Shown here in pieces: positions 50,130-59,659 of a stretch of DNA of 64,000 nt. Below the pieces are notes generated by a model. It saw only the letters and a program-made list of their open reading frames with translations. It was not told where the DNA came from and searched no databases. The stretch comes from Teredinibacter purpureus (GTDB lineage Bacteria; Pseudomonadota; Gammaproteobacteria; Pseudomonadales; Cellvibrionaceae): positions 79,501 to 143,500 of the forward strand of contig NZ_CP060092.1 of NCBI RefSeq assembly GCF_014217335.1. The letters are read 5' to 3'. Every line of letters begins with the position of its first letter. Position 1 is the first letter of the stretch. The position numbers were made by a program, and so were the translations under genes.

Positions 50130-50843
50130 ATGAACCGAGAAGAAATTACCCAGCTCTTTGAGCAGCAAGCACCGCATTATGATACTCAGTGGGAAAAAAT
50201 GGCTCCCATCAATGATGGCATGTATTTTTTGATAGAAACATTGGTTTCAGACTTACCCTCAAATGCACGAATTCTATGTGTTGGGGCTGGTACAGGTAGG
50301 GAAGTGATCTTTCTAGCGCGACGTTTTAAGGGGTGGGATTTCACTGTTGTAGAGCCTTCAGGCGCGATGTTAAATCTATGCCGAGAATTATTGGAGAAAG
50401 AAGGAATAGCCTCTCGATGCCACTTCCATGAAGGCTATTTGGATACACTCTCGATGACGGATAAGCACGATGCTGCGACCTGTTTTAACGTTTCGCATTT
50501 TATCCTTGATAGAGAGCAACGCACGACTTTCTTTGCAGAAATCGCACATCGACTCAAGCCTAATGGTTTACTCATCAGTTCAGATTTGAGCTTTGACACG
50601 CGTGCAGAAAATTATCAGAGCATCCTAACGCTATGGTTTCGCGTCATGTCGGATGCAGATATATCTGCTGAAAATATCGAACGCATGAAAAATACCTATA
50701 AAAATGATGTAGCGATACTTCCACTCCAAGACATCATTTCCATTTTTAACAAAGCAGGCTTTAAAGACTCCACGCCTTTTTATCAGGCGGGTTTAATTCA
50801 GGCTTATTTTTCTAGACGTAATGCGTATTCCGCCCCAAGCTGA
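50130..50843 (+). CDS. Class I SAM-dependent methyltransferase
   Basis: A 237-residue methyltransferase. It has LFEQQAPHYDTQW at the start, motif I ILCVGAGTGREVIFLA, an acidic strand end in FTVVEPSGAML, motif II-like KHDAATCFNVSHFI and motif III RLKPNGLLISSDL. The substrate is unknown; small-molecule detoxification or resistance is possible given its Rrf2 control. I use ATG 50130 (TTGGAG seven bases upstream); a GTG at 50100 in the same frame lies inside operator 2. Confidence 0.88.
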   Translation: MNREEITQLFEQQAPHYDTQWEKMAPINDGMYFLIETLVSDLPSNARILCVGAGTGREVIFLARRFKGWDFTVVEPSGAMLNLCRELLEKEGIASRCHFHEGYLDTLSMTDKHDAATCFNVSHFILDREQRTTFFAEIAHRLKPNGLLISSDLSFDTRAENYQSILTLWFRVMSDADISAENIERMKNTYKNDVAILPLQDIISIFNKAGFKDSTPFYQAGLIQAYFSRRNAYSAPS

Positions 50844-50863
50844 TCGCGCGTTGCGGATGAAGC

Positions 50864-51150
50864 TGATCTGATCCGTACCGCTAATTCTGGACACCACACT
50901 AAGCGAGTATAATCTCAACCCGAGGTGAACCATGACAACAACCAAGAAAACCCGAAAGGTCCATTCCGATGAGCTTAAGACCGAAGCACTGAAGTTGGCG
51001 GCCATGACTCGCGTATTGAAGGTATCGCGAAGTAGGTTTTATCATTGGCTAAAAGTACAAAAGATCCGAGCCCTCGGCAGCAAGCCCGTGTCGATCGAGA
51101 TGAGAAGGTGCTTGAGCGCTTTCGGGAGAGTATGGAGCGCTGCAGTGCCA
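50864..51150 (+). mobile_element. IS3-family remnant
   Basis: It begins with an IS3-type end (TGATCTGATCCG, then TCTGGACACC). The frame from ATG 50932 starts like IS3 OrfA (KKTRKVHSDELKTEALKLA) and jumps directly into an OrfB segment ([14 protein letters not shown]), so an internal deletion removed most of OrfA. The OrfB segment continues in another frame ([19 protein letters not shown], 51045 on) and stops near 51150, where fic sequence begins on the other strand. The right end of the element is missing. It cannot transpose. Confidence 0.75.
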
Positions 51151-51563
51151 AGGACTTTGCGCACGCTCATATCGACACCCTTAATCTGGCTGCAGATGGA
51201 TTCGGCCATATTGGTCTTGATGGGACGCTTTGATAACGCCTGCCAGCCTTCGCATAAGGCTCTGCGATAACGCAAGGCCTCCTTAGTCGCTAAATCTGCG
51301 TGGGTATCATCGCCACCGGAAAATTGAAAAAGCTTATCTGTGGTCGTAACAATATTCTCTATTTCAGAGCTATCTTTGGCCTCCAATAATGGCAAGGTGT
51401 TGATCAACATAGCCTGATTGGGAATTAATTCAGCAGCTTGCTTAAGCTCTGCCAATGCCGCTCTGGCTTCAATGCAGCATTTTAAGACTGCCCTAGTTTC
51501 CAGCTCGATGGCTGGGGGCAATAGGGGAAGATCGTTATACGGCTTTTAGGGGTGCCAGCTCAT
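51150..51563 (-). pseudogene. Fic-family protein, N-terminal fragment with nonsense codon
   Basis: From ATG 51563 the frame reads MSWHP, a TAA stop at 51548-51546, then [20 protein letters not shown], the usual start of Fic/DOC proteins (normally MSWHPxKPYND, so Glu to stop is likely). The fragment goes on through [18 protein letters not shown] and [11 protein letters not shown], typical Fic N-terminal domain text, and is cut by the IS3 remnant before the catalytic HPFxxGNGR motif. It is thus broken twice and cannot AMPylate targets. Confidence 0.8.
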
Positions 51564-51584
51564 ATGTTCACAAACTCTACTTTT

Positions 51585-51645
51585 GTCGACATGCTGTGGG
51601 CTTGCTTATGTCGACAGCATCGACACGTCAAGACAATGTGTCGAT
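51585..51645. promoter_or_regulatory. Two adjacent inverted repeats with TGTCGA cores upstream of the fic fragment
   Basis: GTCGACAT (51585-51592)/ATGTCGAC (51608-51615) and ATCGACAC (51619-51626)/GTGTCGAT (51638-51645) are both perfect, with four TGTCGA-type half sites in about 60 bp. Their place just before the fic start suggests a relic operator of a repressor or antitoxin no longer in the island. Confidence 0.5.
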
Positions 51646-51737
51646 ATTATTAAAATATGCAAACATATGTGTCAACGCCAGCTTAAAACTGACCCACTTT
51701 TACCGATTATCGCCAAAGTAAAACTGACCCACCCCGT

Positions 51738-53533
<1,796 letters not shown>

Positions 53534-53629
53534 GTCACCGCCTAGCTATTAATCCGGCGGCTATAGTGCCTCAGGTGGGTCAATTTTCATTTGGCGTTAG
53601 TGGGTCATTTTTACATTGGCGTTAACACA

Positions 53630-53823
53630 TATGTGCTTAGCGCTTAATAAATACGGCTTTTTTTGCGAAAAAAAAGAATTGTTAAACGTTGAACCAAAAC
53701 TATATTATCGGCCCTCACAGAACTGAAGAGCAACACTATTGATGTAACACTGAAAGTAACACTTCTAAAATCAAATATTTAAAACAATCAGTTAAATCAA
53801 ATAGATAGTGAAAAATTAAAGAC
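53630..53823. other. Right end of the island, with short direct repeats
   Basis: No gene. GTAACACT occurs at 53744-53751 and 53756-53763 and, with one change, GCAACACT at 53730-53737. These lie 60-100 bp from attR and could be arm-type integrase sites. ATGTAACA at 53742-53749 is also a perfect half of the Rrf2 operator, so a regulatory role is another option. Confidence 0.4.
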
Positions 53824-53836
53824 CCTCTTCTGGGCA
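53824..53836 (+). repeat. attR: repeat of the tRNA-Leu 3' end
   Basis: Exact 13-bp copy (CCTCTTCTGGGCA) of tRNA-Leu positions 48002-48014, followed by host-type terminator sequence. It marks the right end of the island. Confidence 0.8.
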
Positions 53837-53844
53837 GTAATTCA

Positions 53845-53884
53845 AAAAAAACCCGAATAAATTCAATATTTATTCGGGTTTTTT
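53845..53884 (+). terminator. Strong terminator just outside the island, probably the original tRNA-Leu terminator
   Basis: Perfect 12-bp stem ACCCGAATAAAT (53851-53862)/ATTTATTCGGGT (53868-53879), loop TCAAT, flanked by A and T runs. It begins about 10 bp after attR, as expected for a tRNA terminator displaced by the insertion. It may also stop the convergent minus-strand gene ending at 53969. Confidence 0.9.
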
Positions 53885-53968
53885 CGTTTTCGTCTGAAGA
53901 GCTACCTGTCCCAAAAAAAGCCCAGCATACCGCCAGTTTTTTTCGAGGCTCCGCCCCTTATCAAAGAG

Positions 53969-54985
53969 CTAGAGGTCTTCCAGCGTCAAATACACCAATG
54001 TCTGATTCAGCAACTGATAAGCCACCTCTCCAAATGTCATAGGCCCAGTTAACTTTCCAGTCTTCTTCCCTTCAAGCTCTGAATACAAAAAGTTTAAAAT
54101 GCAATTACAAGAAAACGCGATAGCATTACTATCACCACTTGGCAGGGATTGATTAAATTCAGTCACGTAATCATCTATAGGTTTTGCAAAAAAGTATTCT
54201 ACATCAGGGAATACCGGCGCATACAAGTTGACCGTGCCATCGCACACTTCTTGAATACTCACATTCACCATTACGCCAGAATAGTTCGCAACTAACGGCA
54301 AGCGCGTATCAATAGACTTTTCTTTTATATATTCAGAGAAGTTAACGTCTTCACCGTTCACTTTACAAGTCGCGACCTGAAAGCCGTTGTCAGGAAACTT
54401 TATGGAATCACCCTCGCCCTGCGAGAATAAATTCACCGTTTTAATATGTGCAACCTGCTGATCGGATAACGGAATATGTATGGCGGCCGCCTGCGTATCA
54501 CTCAACAGCCCTCCAGCAGGCCCGAAACCGACCTTTGCGGTTCGCGTCTCTAACTCATCAAGATGAACGCCTGCTATCCACCCAATAATAGGCGAGAAAA
54601 ACATCTTCTCAAAATCAGGTGCATTCTGAGCGTAAGACAAATGAACATCCGAGCTCGCAGGTAAAATTAATATAGTGCACCCATGCTCAGGCGCTTCCAA
54701 CGAAATACGGGAAATAGTGTTGGCATCATACAATGTTAAGCGAGGTAAATTATTTGAGGCTAAACCAGAAATTACATTTACATATAATTTATCTTGATCG
54801 ACTTTACCACCCTCGTCCGTCATAAAATACGGAATGGTACCACCAATCCAATTACCCGATGGCAACGATGCGAGCACACGCTCATCGCCAGAGATAACCA
54901 TGTAATCACCTTTAGAAATCATACTAACAACTTCATCTCGGCTTACTGCCAAGCTTGAAAATGATACGGAACCTGCTGCAGACAT
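53969..54985 (-). CDS. FIST-like protein (possible DUF6976), unknown function
   Basis: A 338-residue soluble protein. The N-terminus has DYMVISGDERVLASLPSGNWIGGTIPYFM; the centre has GFGPAGGLLSDTQAAAIHIP; the C-terminus has FSCNCILNFLYSELEGKKTG followed by MTFGEVAYQLLNQTLVYLT. The C-terminal pattern (a Cys segment, a G(P/F)..TFGE step and an N-Q-T end) resembles FIST_C sensor domains, and the whole protein may be a DUF6976 member; both are from memory and not certain. CGGAG lies six bases before the ATG. It follows the 385-residue gene in the same direction; before the frameshift there the gap was only about 22 bp, so they formed one operon. Confidence 0.6.
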   Translation of the reverse strand: MSAAGSVSFSSLAVSRDEVVSMISKGDYMVISGDERVLASLPSGNWIGGTIPYFMTDEGGKVDQDKLYVNVISGLASNNLPRLTLYDANTISRISLEAPEHGCTILILPASSDVHLSYAQNAPDFEKMFFSPIIGWIAGVHLDELETRTAKVGFGPAGGLLSDTQAAAIHIPLSDQQVAHIKTVNLFSQGEGDSIKFPDNGFQVATCKVNGEDVNFSEYIKEKSIDTRLPLVANYSGVMVNVSIQEVCDGTVNLYAPVFPDVEYFFAKPIDDYVTEFNQSLPSGDSNAIAFSCNCILNFLYSELEGKKTGKLTGPMTFGEVAYQLLNQTLVYLTLEDL

Positions 54986-55107
54986 CTTCTACTCCGAATA
55001 CTTAAAATTAGACTACGGCGACTTGCTTAAGCAAAACACCGACTTCCTGACGCATAGACTTTTGATTGTGAGCAAGAAACTCTCGAATACGACGAGCCGC
55101 CTCCAGT

Positions 55108-56265
55108 TTAATAACGGCTTCTGGCTTCTGGCTGCCGACTCACTTGAGCCCTCAGCTTAGCCAGCAATAGGCGGTAGGCAACATGATTGCTCGGCACGAA
55201 ACCTTCGTCTTCCAATATTTTCTGCCAAACCTCATGCTGCTCACTAGGCAATGCGACTGCCGATTTCTGGCGTATATCCATCGCCCTATTAAGTAAAACT
55301 AATTCAGGCTTCAACGATCGGTAATTCTTGCGAACATACTCCCGAATAGTTTCAATTGCCTGAACTTTTTGCTCTTTAGAGCGACCCTGAACAAAGGCCG
55401 TTCTCTGACGAGAGACCAAAAGACTCAATGGTATAGATTGCGAATTTAACGTTAAACGCCCGCTTAACAAGTCCAACCAAACAGGGCTTCTTAACGCAGG
55501 TAAAACCAATCGCTGCCGGCTCTTCACCGCTCTTGCGCGCTGCTGCAACTTAGCAGAAGTAATACCACATACCTGCTCAATCTCAGCATCCAGCTGAGCG
55601 CTATTCTCAGTAAAAAATTGTCGGAGCTCGAGCATCAAACCAACCCGCTCCGCAACAGATGTTGCTTTTGCATACGCCAGCTTCAGTTTACTCAGCAAAA
55701 ATTTCAGCGGTAATATGTGTGTCCTTACAATTAATTTATCGCAAAGTACACGTTCCCAAACAGGATCAATTTCTGTAGGAAGATAGGCCAAGGCTCTTGC
55801 ATGAACAGGAACTTTTTCAAGGTCATCCTGAATGGCCTTCAATGTTGCCTCGCCAATATTATAAAGATCTGCAATCACACCGGCGTCAACGCCCTTAATT
55901 TGTGCAACTGCCACCTGTTGGCGCAAGAAGTTTGAGTAATGCCGGGCAGGATGCCCAAGAAATGACGGCTGACTTACCAGCTCTCGCGTAAAAAACTCAT
56001 CATTAGAAAAGGCGGACTTGGGAACCTTCGCGCTAATCAAGCAACTATAAGTTCCAATATTCATATAACGCCAGCGACCAGGAACAGAAACATCAGAAGA
56101 ATCTTTTTTGGTCGAATCAAATAAACCGAATCGGCGTCTTTTATCTTCTACCTCAAGCTCAACATGAAAAACTTTTTCCTGCTCGTTAATTTCTAGAGAT
56201 TTAATCGCCCAAGGAGGCTGAATACCTAGAGCACGCTCTAGATTATGAAGATCATTTCGTTCCAT
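55108..56265 (-). CDS. Transposase-derived repeat protein, C-terminus cut by a frameshift
   Basis: The present frame has 385 residues. Residues ~10-150 look like the N-terminal half of ISL3-family transposases (LGIQPPWAIKSLEI, WRYMNIGTYSCLISAKVP, then a helical region), but without their zinc-finger cysteines and without any DDE domain. Residues 162-254, 255-338 and 339-end are three divergent repeats (LPxxxxPVW..LL, then LPL..LLSKLK or similar, then a helix like LELRQFFTENSAQLDAEI). The third is cut: a 7-bp tandem duplication at 55116-55129 shifts the frame. Removing one copy gives 416 residues ending at 55008 (through VIKLEAARRIREFLAHNQ), completing repeat 3. Function unknown; DNA binding is inferred. 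Confidence 0.65.
   Translation of the reverse strand: MERNDLHNLERALGIQPPWAIKSLEINEQEKVFHVELEVEDKRRRFGLFDSTKKDSSDVSVPGRWRYMNIGTYSCLISAKVPKSAFSNDEFFTRELVSQPSFLGHPARHYSNFLRQQVAVAQIKGVDAGVIADLYNIGEATLKAIQDDLEKVPVHARALAYLPTEIDPVWERVLCDKLIVRTHILPLKFLLSKLKLAYAKATSVAERVGLMLELRQFFTENSAQLDAEIEQVCGITSAKLQQRARAVKSRQRLVLPALRSPVWLDLLSGRLTLNSQSIPLSLLVSRQRTAFVQGRSKEQKVQAIETIREYVRKNYRSLKPELVLLNRAMDIRQKSAVALPSEQHEVWQKILEDEGFVPSNHVAYRLLLAKLRAQVSRQPEARSRY
55116..55132 (-). repeat. 7-bp tandem duplication causing a frameshift
   Basis: GGCTTCT is present twice (55116-55122, 55123-55129), followed by GGC. With a single copy the frame continues into 35 more codons that match the helix found in the other two protein repeats. 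Confidence 0.8.
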
Positions 56266-56908
56266 CCTGCACCCCTAACCATTAGCACAGACGTGACGCA
56301 AATATGCGCCCAGCAATTTGCTGCAATCGATACACAGTAACCCAGCAAGTATACATCCAGTTAAGTTACCACAAGTAAAAAAACGCCTAACGCAATTCTG
56401 AATTGATAAAAAAGCCTAAACCTTTTTTAGGCCCGCATGGAAACAGAATTTCAACGTTAATGCAATTTATTCTCGCTATCTTGATCTAGATTTGATTTTT
56501 ACAATTATTAACTTAACCACGTTTATTCACGCGATAAAAAACTGTAAAAAAATCTGAATACGCCACGATACAAATGCGATCCGAAAAAAAACAATTCACC
56601 GCTCATCGCCCGAGCAACTCCACTTATCGATCACATACAAATGCGCTAGCGTATTTATTAAGTAATTCAATCGCCGGATTCATACTTTCTTCAAAAACTA
56701 ATGACGAGTTAACACTTTCTGGCACCCAAAAACGTTCTGTGGCACCCGTAAGTTTCACATATTGCAAAACATGTTATGTAAACTAAAGCGACACACTGAC
56801 CTTTTCGCGAGATAAGGAAATTCTTTTCTCTGTGAGGTAAATCACCGCAAAAGTTATCGGTTTTATTTTTGCAACACTTTCGAGATGCGTATGAGGAGCA
56901 TGTAGTAC
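56266..56908. other. Intergenic region between divergent genes
   Basis: About 640 bp, AT-rich. It holds the orphan terminator at 56408-56432 and should hold promoters for both flanking genes. The 70-codon open frame at 56574-56786 has no ribosome site or family match and is not called. Confidence 0.45.
56408..56432 (-). terminator. Orphan minus-strand terminator, possible leader attenuator
   Basis: On the minus strand GCCTAAA (56432-56426) pairs with TTTAGGC (56420-56414), followed by six T (56413-56408). No minus-strand gene ends nearby; it lies 143 bp upstream of the gene starting at 56265, so it could be a leader terminator or the end of a small RNA. Confidence 0.6.
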
Positions 56909-57892
56909 ATGGCTATCCCTTTGAAATTAAGAGTTGGCATTATTGGTTCGGGTAAAATTGGAACCGATTTACTAATAAAGATTCAGCGGTCAAAACAACT
57001 GCAGTGCGATCTGTTTGTTGGTCGAAATTTAGACTCCCCGGGCATAAAAAAAGCCCAATCTCTTGGTGTCAAAGTCTCCGACAAAAGTCTGCAAGCATTT
57101 AAAGACTACGAGGGGAAACTCGACCTAGTCTTTGATGCAACATCAGCCGCTCACCACCGTGAACATGCAATCTACTTTGAGCGGGAAGGCATTAAAGCTA
57201 TCGATTTAACACCCGCAAAAGTCGGTCGATTTTGTATCCCGACGATTGATGCCGATGCCGTTACGCACGAGCCTAATATTAATATGGTGACATGCGGAGG
57301 ACAGGCCTCCATTCCTGTGATCAATACATTGTCTAAAACATATTCAGATATTACCAAGCTCGAAGTGCGCTCTCACCTTGCCGCCGATTCAGTAGGGCCT
57401 GGTACACTCGCCAATATAGATGAGTACTACACCAGCACTGCCTCTGCAATTTCAGCCTACTCCTGCGTGCAAGATGTACTAGTTGATCTGCAGCTCGAAA
57501 AAAGTAAATGGAAGCCCGACATGCTCACCTGTATTCGGGCGTACACAGACGACTCTGACCTATCCAAGCTGTATGAGCCGCTTCAACAACGCGTTGCCGA
57601 GGTAAGAAAGCAAGTGCCTGGCTACAACATTGTGGGAACACCTACATACAAAAATGGCGCTATCGAACTATTAGTTAGCGTAAGAGGGCAAGGCGACTGG
57701 ATTCCTGCTTATGCTGGTAACCTAGACATAATCAATTGTGCCGCTATTGCAATTGCTGAAAATTATGCAACTTATATGGGGATAGAGCCTATCCAAGAGC
57801 ATGAGAGTACAAGCGAAGCCACGCACGGAGCCCTTGGCGCCATCTGGGGAATGCTAGGCAAAGGCAACAAAGGCATGGCCACAACAGCTTAA
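56909..57892 (+). CDS. Acetaldehyde dehydrogenase (acylating), orphan
   Basis: A 327-residue enzyme of the MhpF/DmpF family, which turns short aldehydes and CoA into acyl-CoA with NAD. The Rossmann motif is VGIIGSGKIGTDLL; the catalytic cysteine is in MVTCGGQASIPV; PGYNIVGTPTY and WIPAYAGNLDIINCAA follow as in relatives. The usual partner, 4-hydroxy-2-oxovalerate aldolase (DmpG/MhpE), is not next to it, nor is any aromatic-degradation gene. It may work alone or in another pathway. AGGAG lies ten bases before the ATG, a somewhat long spacing. Confidence 0.88.
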   Translation: MAIPLKLRVGIIGSGKIGTDLLIKIQRSKQLQCDLFVGRNLDSPGIKKAQSLGVKVSDKSLQAFKDYEGKLDLVFDATSAAHHREHAIYFEREGIKAIDLTPAKVGRFCIPTIDADAVTHEPNINMVTCGGQASIPVINTLSKTYSDITKLEVRSHLAADSVGPGTLANIDEYYTSTASAISAYSCVQDVLVDLQLEKSKWKPDMLTCIRAYTDDSDLSKLYEPLQQRVAEVRKQVPGYNIVGTPTYKNGAIELLVSVRGQGDWIPAYAGNLDIINCAAIAIAENYATYMGIEPIQEHESTSEATHGALGAIWGMLGKGNKGMATTA

Positions 57893-58007
57893 TGATTGAA
57901 GCGTGACCGTCGTTTGACGCCGAAGAACTGTTTGTTAAACGACCCTTCACGGCTGGATTCCTCATGTTAAACTGCGCCCCTTTTTCATTATCAAGAGACG
58001 CATAAAC

Positions 58008-58643
58008 ATGACCGATTCAGCCAACAATCCCTCTCTAGAATCCTCTGAAAGCCGTGTGAGCTATGGTATTGGCCTGCAAGTAGGCAAGCAGCTTTCGTCA
58101 AACACCTTTGACGGAATGAACTTCCAAGCTGTCGCCCTTGGCGTTGTTCACGCCTTAGAAGGCAAAGAGCCAGTCGTGCCTGAAGCCGACTTACAAGTGG
58201 CTTTCGCAGAAATACGTCAACGCGTAGAAGCCGACGAAGCCGAACGCTCTAAAACATTTGCAGCTGACGGTGAAGCATTTTTAGCCGAGAATTCCGCTAA
58301 ACCAGGTATTACCGTTACAGAAAGTGGACTTCAATATGAAGTTTTAACGGCAGGTGACGGCGACAAGCCTTCTGCAGCATCAACCGTACGCACCCACTAT
58401 CACGGTACGCTCATCGACGGCACCGTTTTTGATAGCTCGGTAACGCGTGGCGAACCTGCTGAATTCCCCGTCAATGGTGTAATTGCCGGCTGGACAGAAG
58501 CATTACAACTGATGCCCGCAGGATCTAAATGGCGATTATTCATCCCTTATCAACTGGCTTACGGTGCACAAGGTGCTGGCGGAGCAATTGGTCCATACTC
58601 GGCACTCGTTTTTGAAGTAGAACTGATCGCAATAGTCTCTTAA
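58008..58643 (+). CDS. fklB: FKBP-type peptidyl-prolyl isomerase (FklB type)
   Basis: A 211-residue protein with an N-terminal helical dimerisation domain (VSYGIGLQVGKQLSS ... ALEGKEP) and a C-terminal FKBP domain (TVRTHYHGTLIDGTVFDSS, GVIAGWTEALQLMPAGSKW, YGAQGAGGAIGPYSALVFEVEL). No signal peptide, so cytoplasmic like FklB rather than FkpA or Mip. It lies 16 bp before rdgC and is probably co-transcribed. Confidence 0.93.
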   Translation: MTDSANNPSLESSESRVSYGIGLQVGKQLSSNTFDGMNFQAVALGVVHALEGKEPVVPEADLQVAFAEIRQRVEADEAERSKTFAADGEAFLAENSAKPGITVTESGLQYEVLTAGDGDKPSAASTVRTHYHGTLIDGTVFDSSVTRGEPAEFPVNGVIAGWTEALQLMPAGSKWRLFIPYQLAYGAQGAGGAIGPYSALVFEVELIAIVS

Positions 58644-58659
58644 GGCTGGATGACACATC

Positions 58660-59568
58660 ATGTGGTTTAAAAACCTGCGGATATTCCGCCTAAACCGAGC
58701 GTTCGACACAACACCGGAAGCTCTCGCGGAAGCACTTGAACCTTTTGGGTTTCAGCCCTGCGGCAAGCTCGACCCCGTCCGTTACGGATGGGTACCGCCG
58801 CTCGGGCGAAACGGCACCGAATTGATTCACGCTTGTAATGGCAACATTATGGTCTGCGCAAAGCGACAGGAAAAAATTCTGCCCGCTGCCGTCATAAAAG
58901 AGGAAATGGAAGAGCGCATTATTGCCATCTCCGCCGAAGAAGGTCGCTCCGTAGGGCGAAAAGAACGCGACAGCATCAAAGACGAAGTTATTTTCTCTTT
59001 GATGCCGCGTGCACTAGCAAAATCTTCGTTCGACTTTGCTTATATTGCGCCCAACGAAAGCTGGATGATCGCCAACGCATCTTCAAGTAAGCGCGCAGAA
59101 GAACTTGCAAGCGGTTTACGAGAAGCACTTGGCTCGTTTCCAGCAATACCACTTTCCAGTCACACCGCGCCTGTAGCCGCAATGACCAGCTGGATAAGAG
59201 ATGGCGCTGCGCCTGCCCCATTTACACTTGGCGAAGAGTGCGAACTGCAAGCCGCGAAGGAAGGTCGAATAATTCGCTGCAAGAACCAAGATTTAACAGC
59301 AGACGAAATACTCAACCACATTAATTCCGGCATGATTGTCAGCAAACTTGCATTAACGTGGAAGGATACGATTCATTTTATACTGGACGACCAATTGGCC
59401 ATCAAGCGCGTAAAGTTTGAAGATACGCTGCTCGATAAAGCCAACGATCGTCATGCTGAATCGATGGCTGAACAATTTGACGCCGATTTTTCCATTATGG
59501 CAATGGAGCTAAAACACTTTATTAGCGACTTGCTCATCGCGCTTGGCGGAGAGAATACTTCAGAATAG
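58660..59568 (+). CDS. rdgC: Recombination-associated protein RdgC
   Basis: A 302-residue DNA-binding protein that limits RecA activity and forms a ring dimer on DNA. MWFKNLRIFRL at the start, RYGWVPPLG, ICAKRQEKILPAAVI-type text, and DADFSIMAMELKHFI near the C-terminus match the family. Normal length. Confidence 0.97.
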   Translation: MWFKNLRIFRLNRAFDTTPEALAEALEPFGFQPCGKLDPVRYGWVPPLGRNGTELIHACNGNIMVCAKRQEKILPAAVIKEEMEERIIAISAEEGRSVGRKERDSIKDEVIFSLMPRALAKSSFDFAYIAPNESWMIANASSSKRAEELASGLREALGSFPAIPLSSHTAPVAAMTSWIRDGAAPAPFTLGEECELQAAKEGRIIRCKNQDLTADEILNHINSGMIVSKLALTWKDTIHFILDDQLAIKRVKFEDTLLDKANDRHAESMAEQFDADFSIMAMELKHFISDLLIALGGENTSE

Positions 59569-59608
59569 TTTGACCACTTTTGCATTCAAAAGCGAAAAAC
59601 TTGCAGGC

Positions 59609-59659
59609 AAACGTATAAACCCGCTGGGTCTTACTAGAGAGGGTTTATACGTTTATTTT
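59609..59659. terminator. Bidirectional terminator between rdgC and the thioesterase gene
   Basis: Perfect 14-bp stem, 59609-59622 with 59641-59654 (core ACGTATAAACCC), loop 18 nt, followed by ATTTTT. It lies between two convergent genes. Confidence 0.85.

Noticed and set aside
50932..51270. 112-residue frame read as an intact small protein
   Set aside because: It joins the start of IS3 OrfA to a piece of OrfB and then reads antisense fic sequence, so it is a remnant.
56574..56786. 70-codon open frame in the 640-bp intergenic region
   Set aside because: No ribosome site, no family pattern, and low coding character in an AT-rich promoter region.
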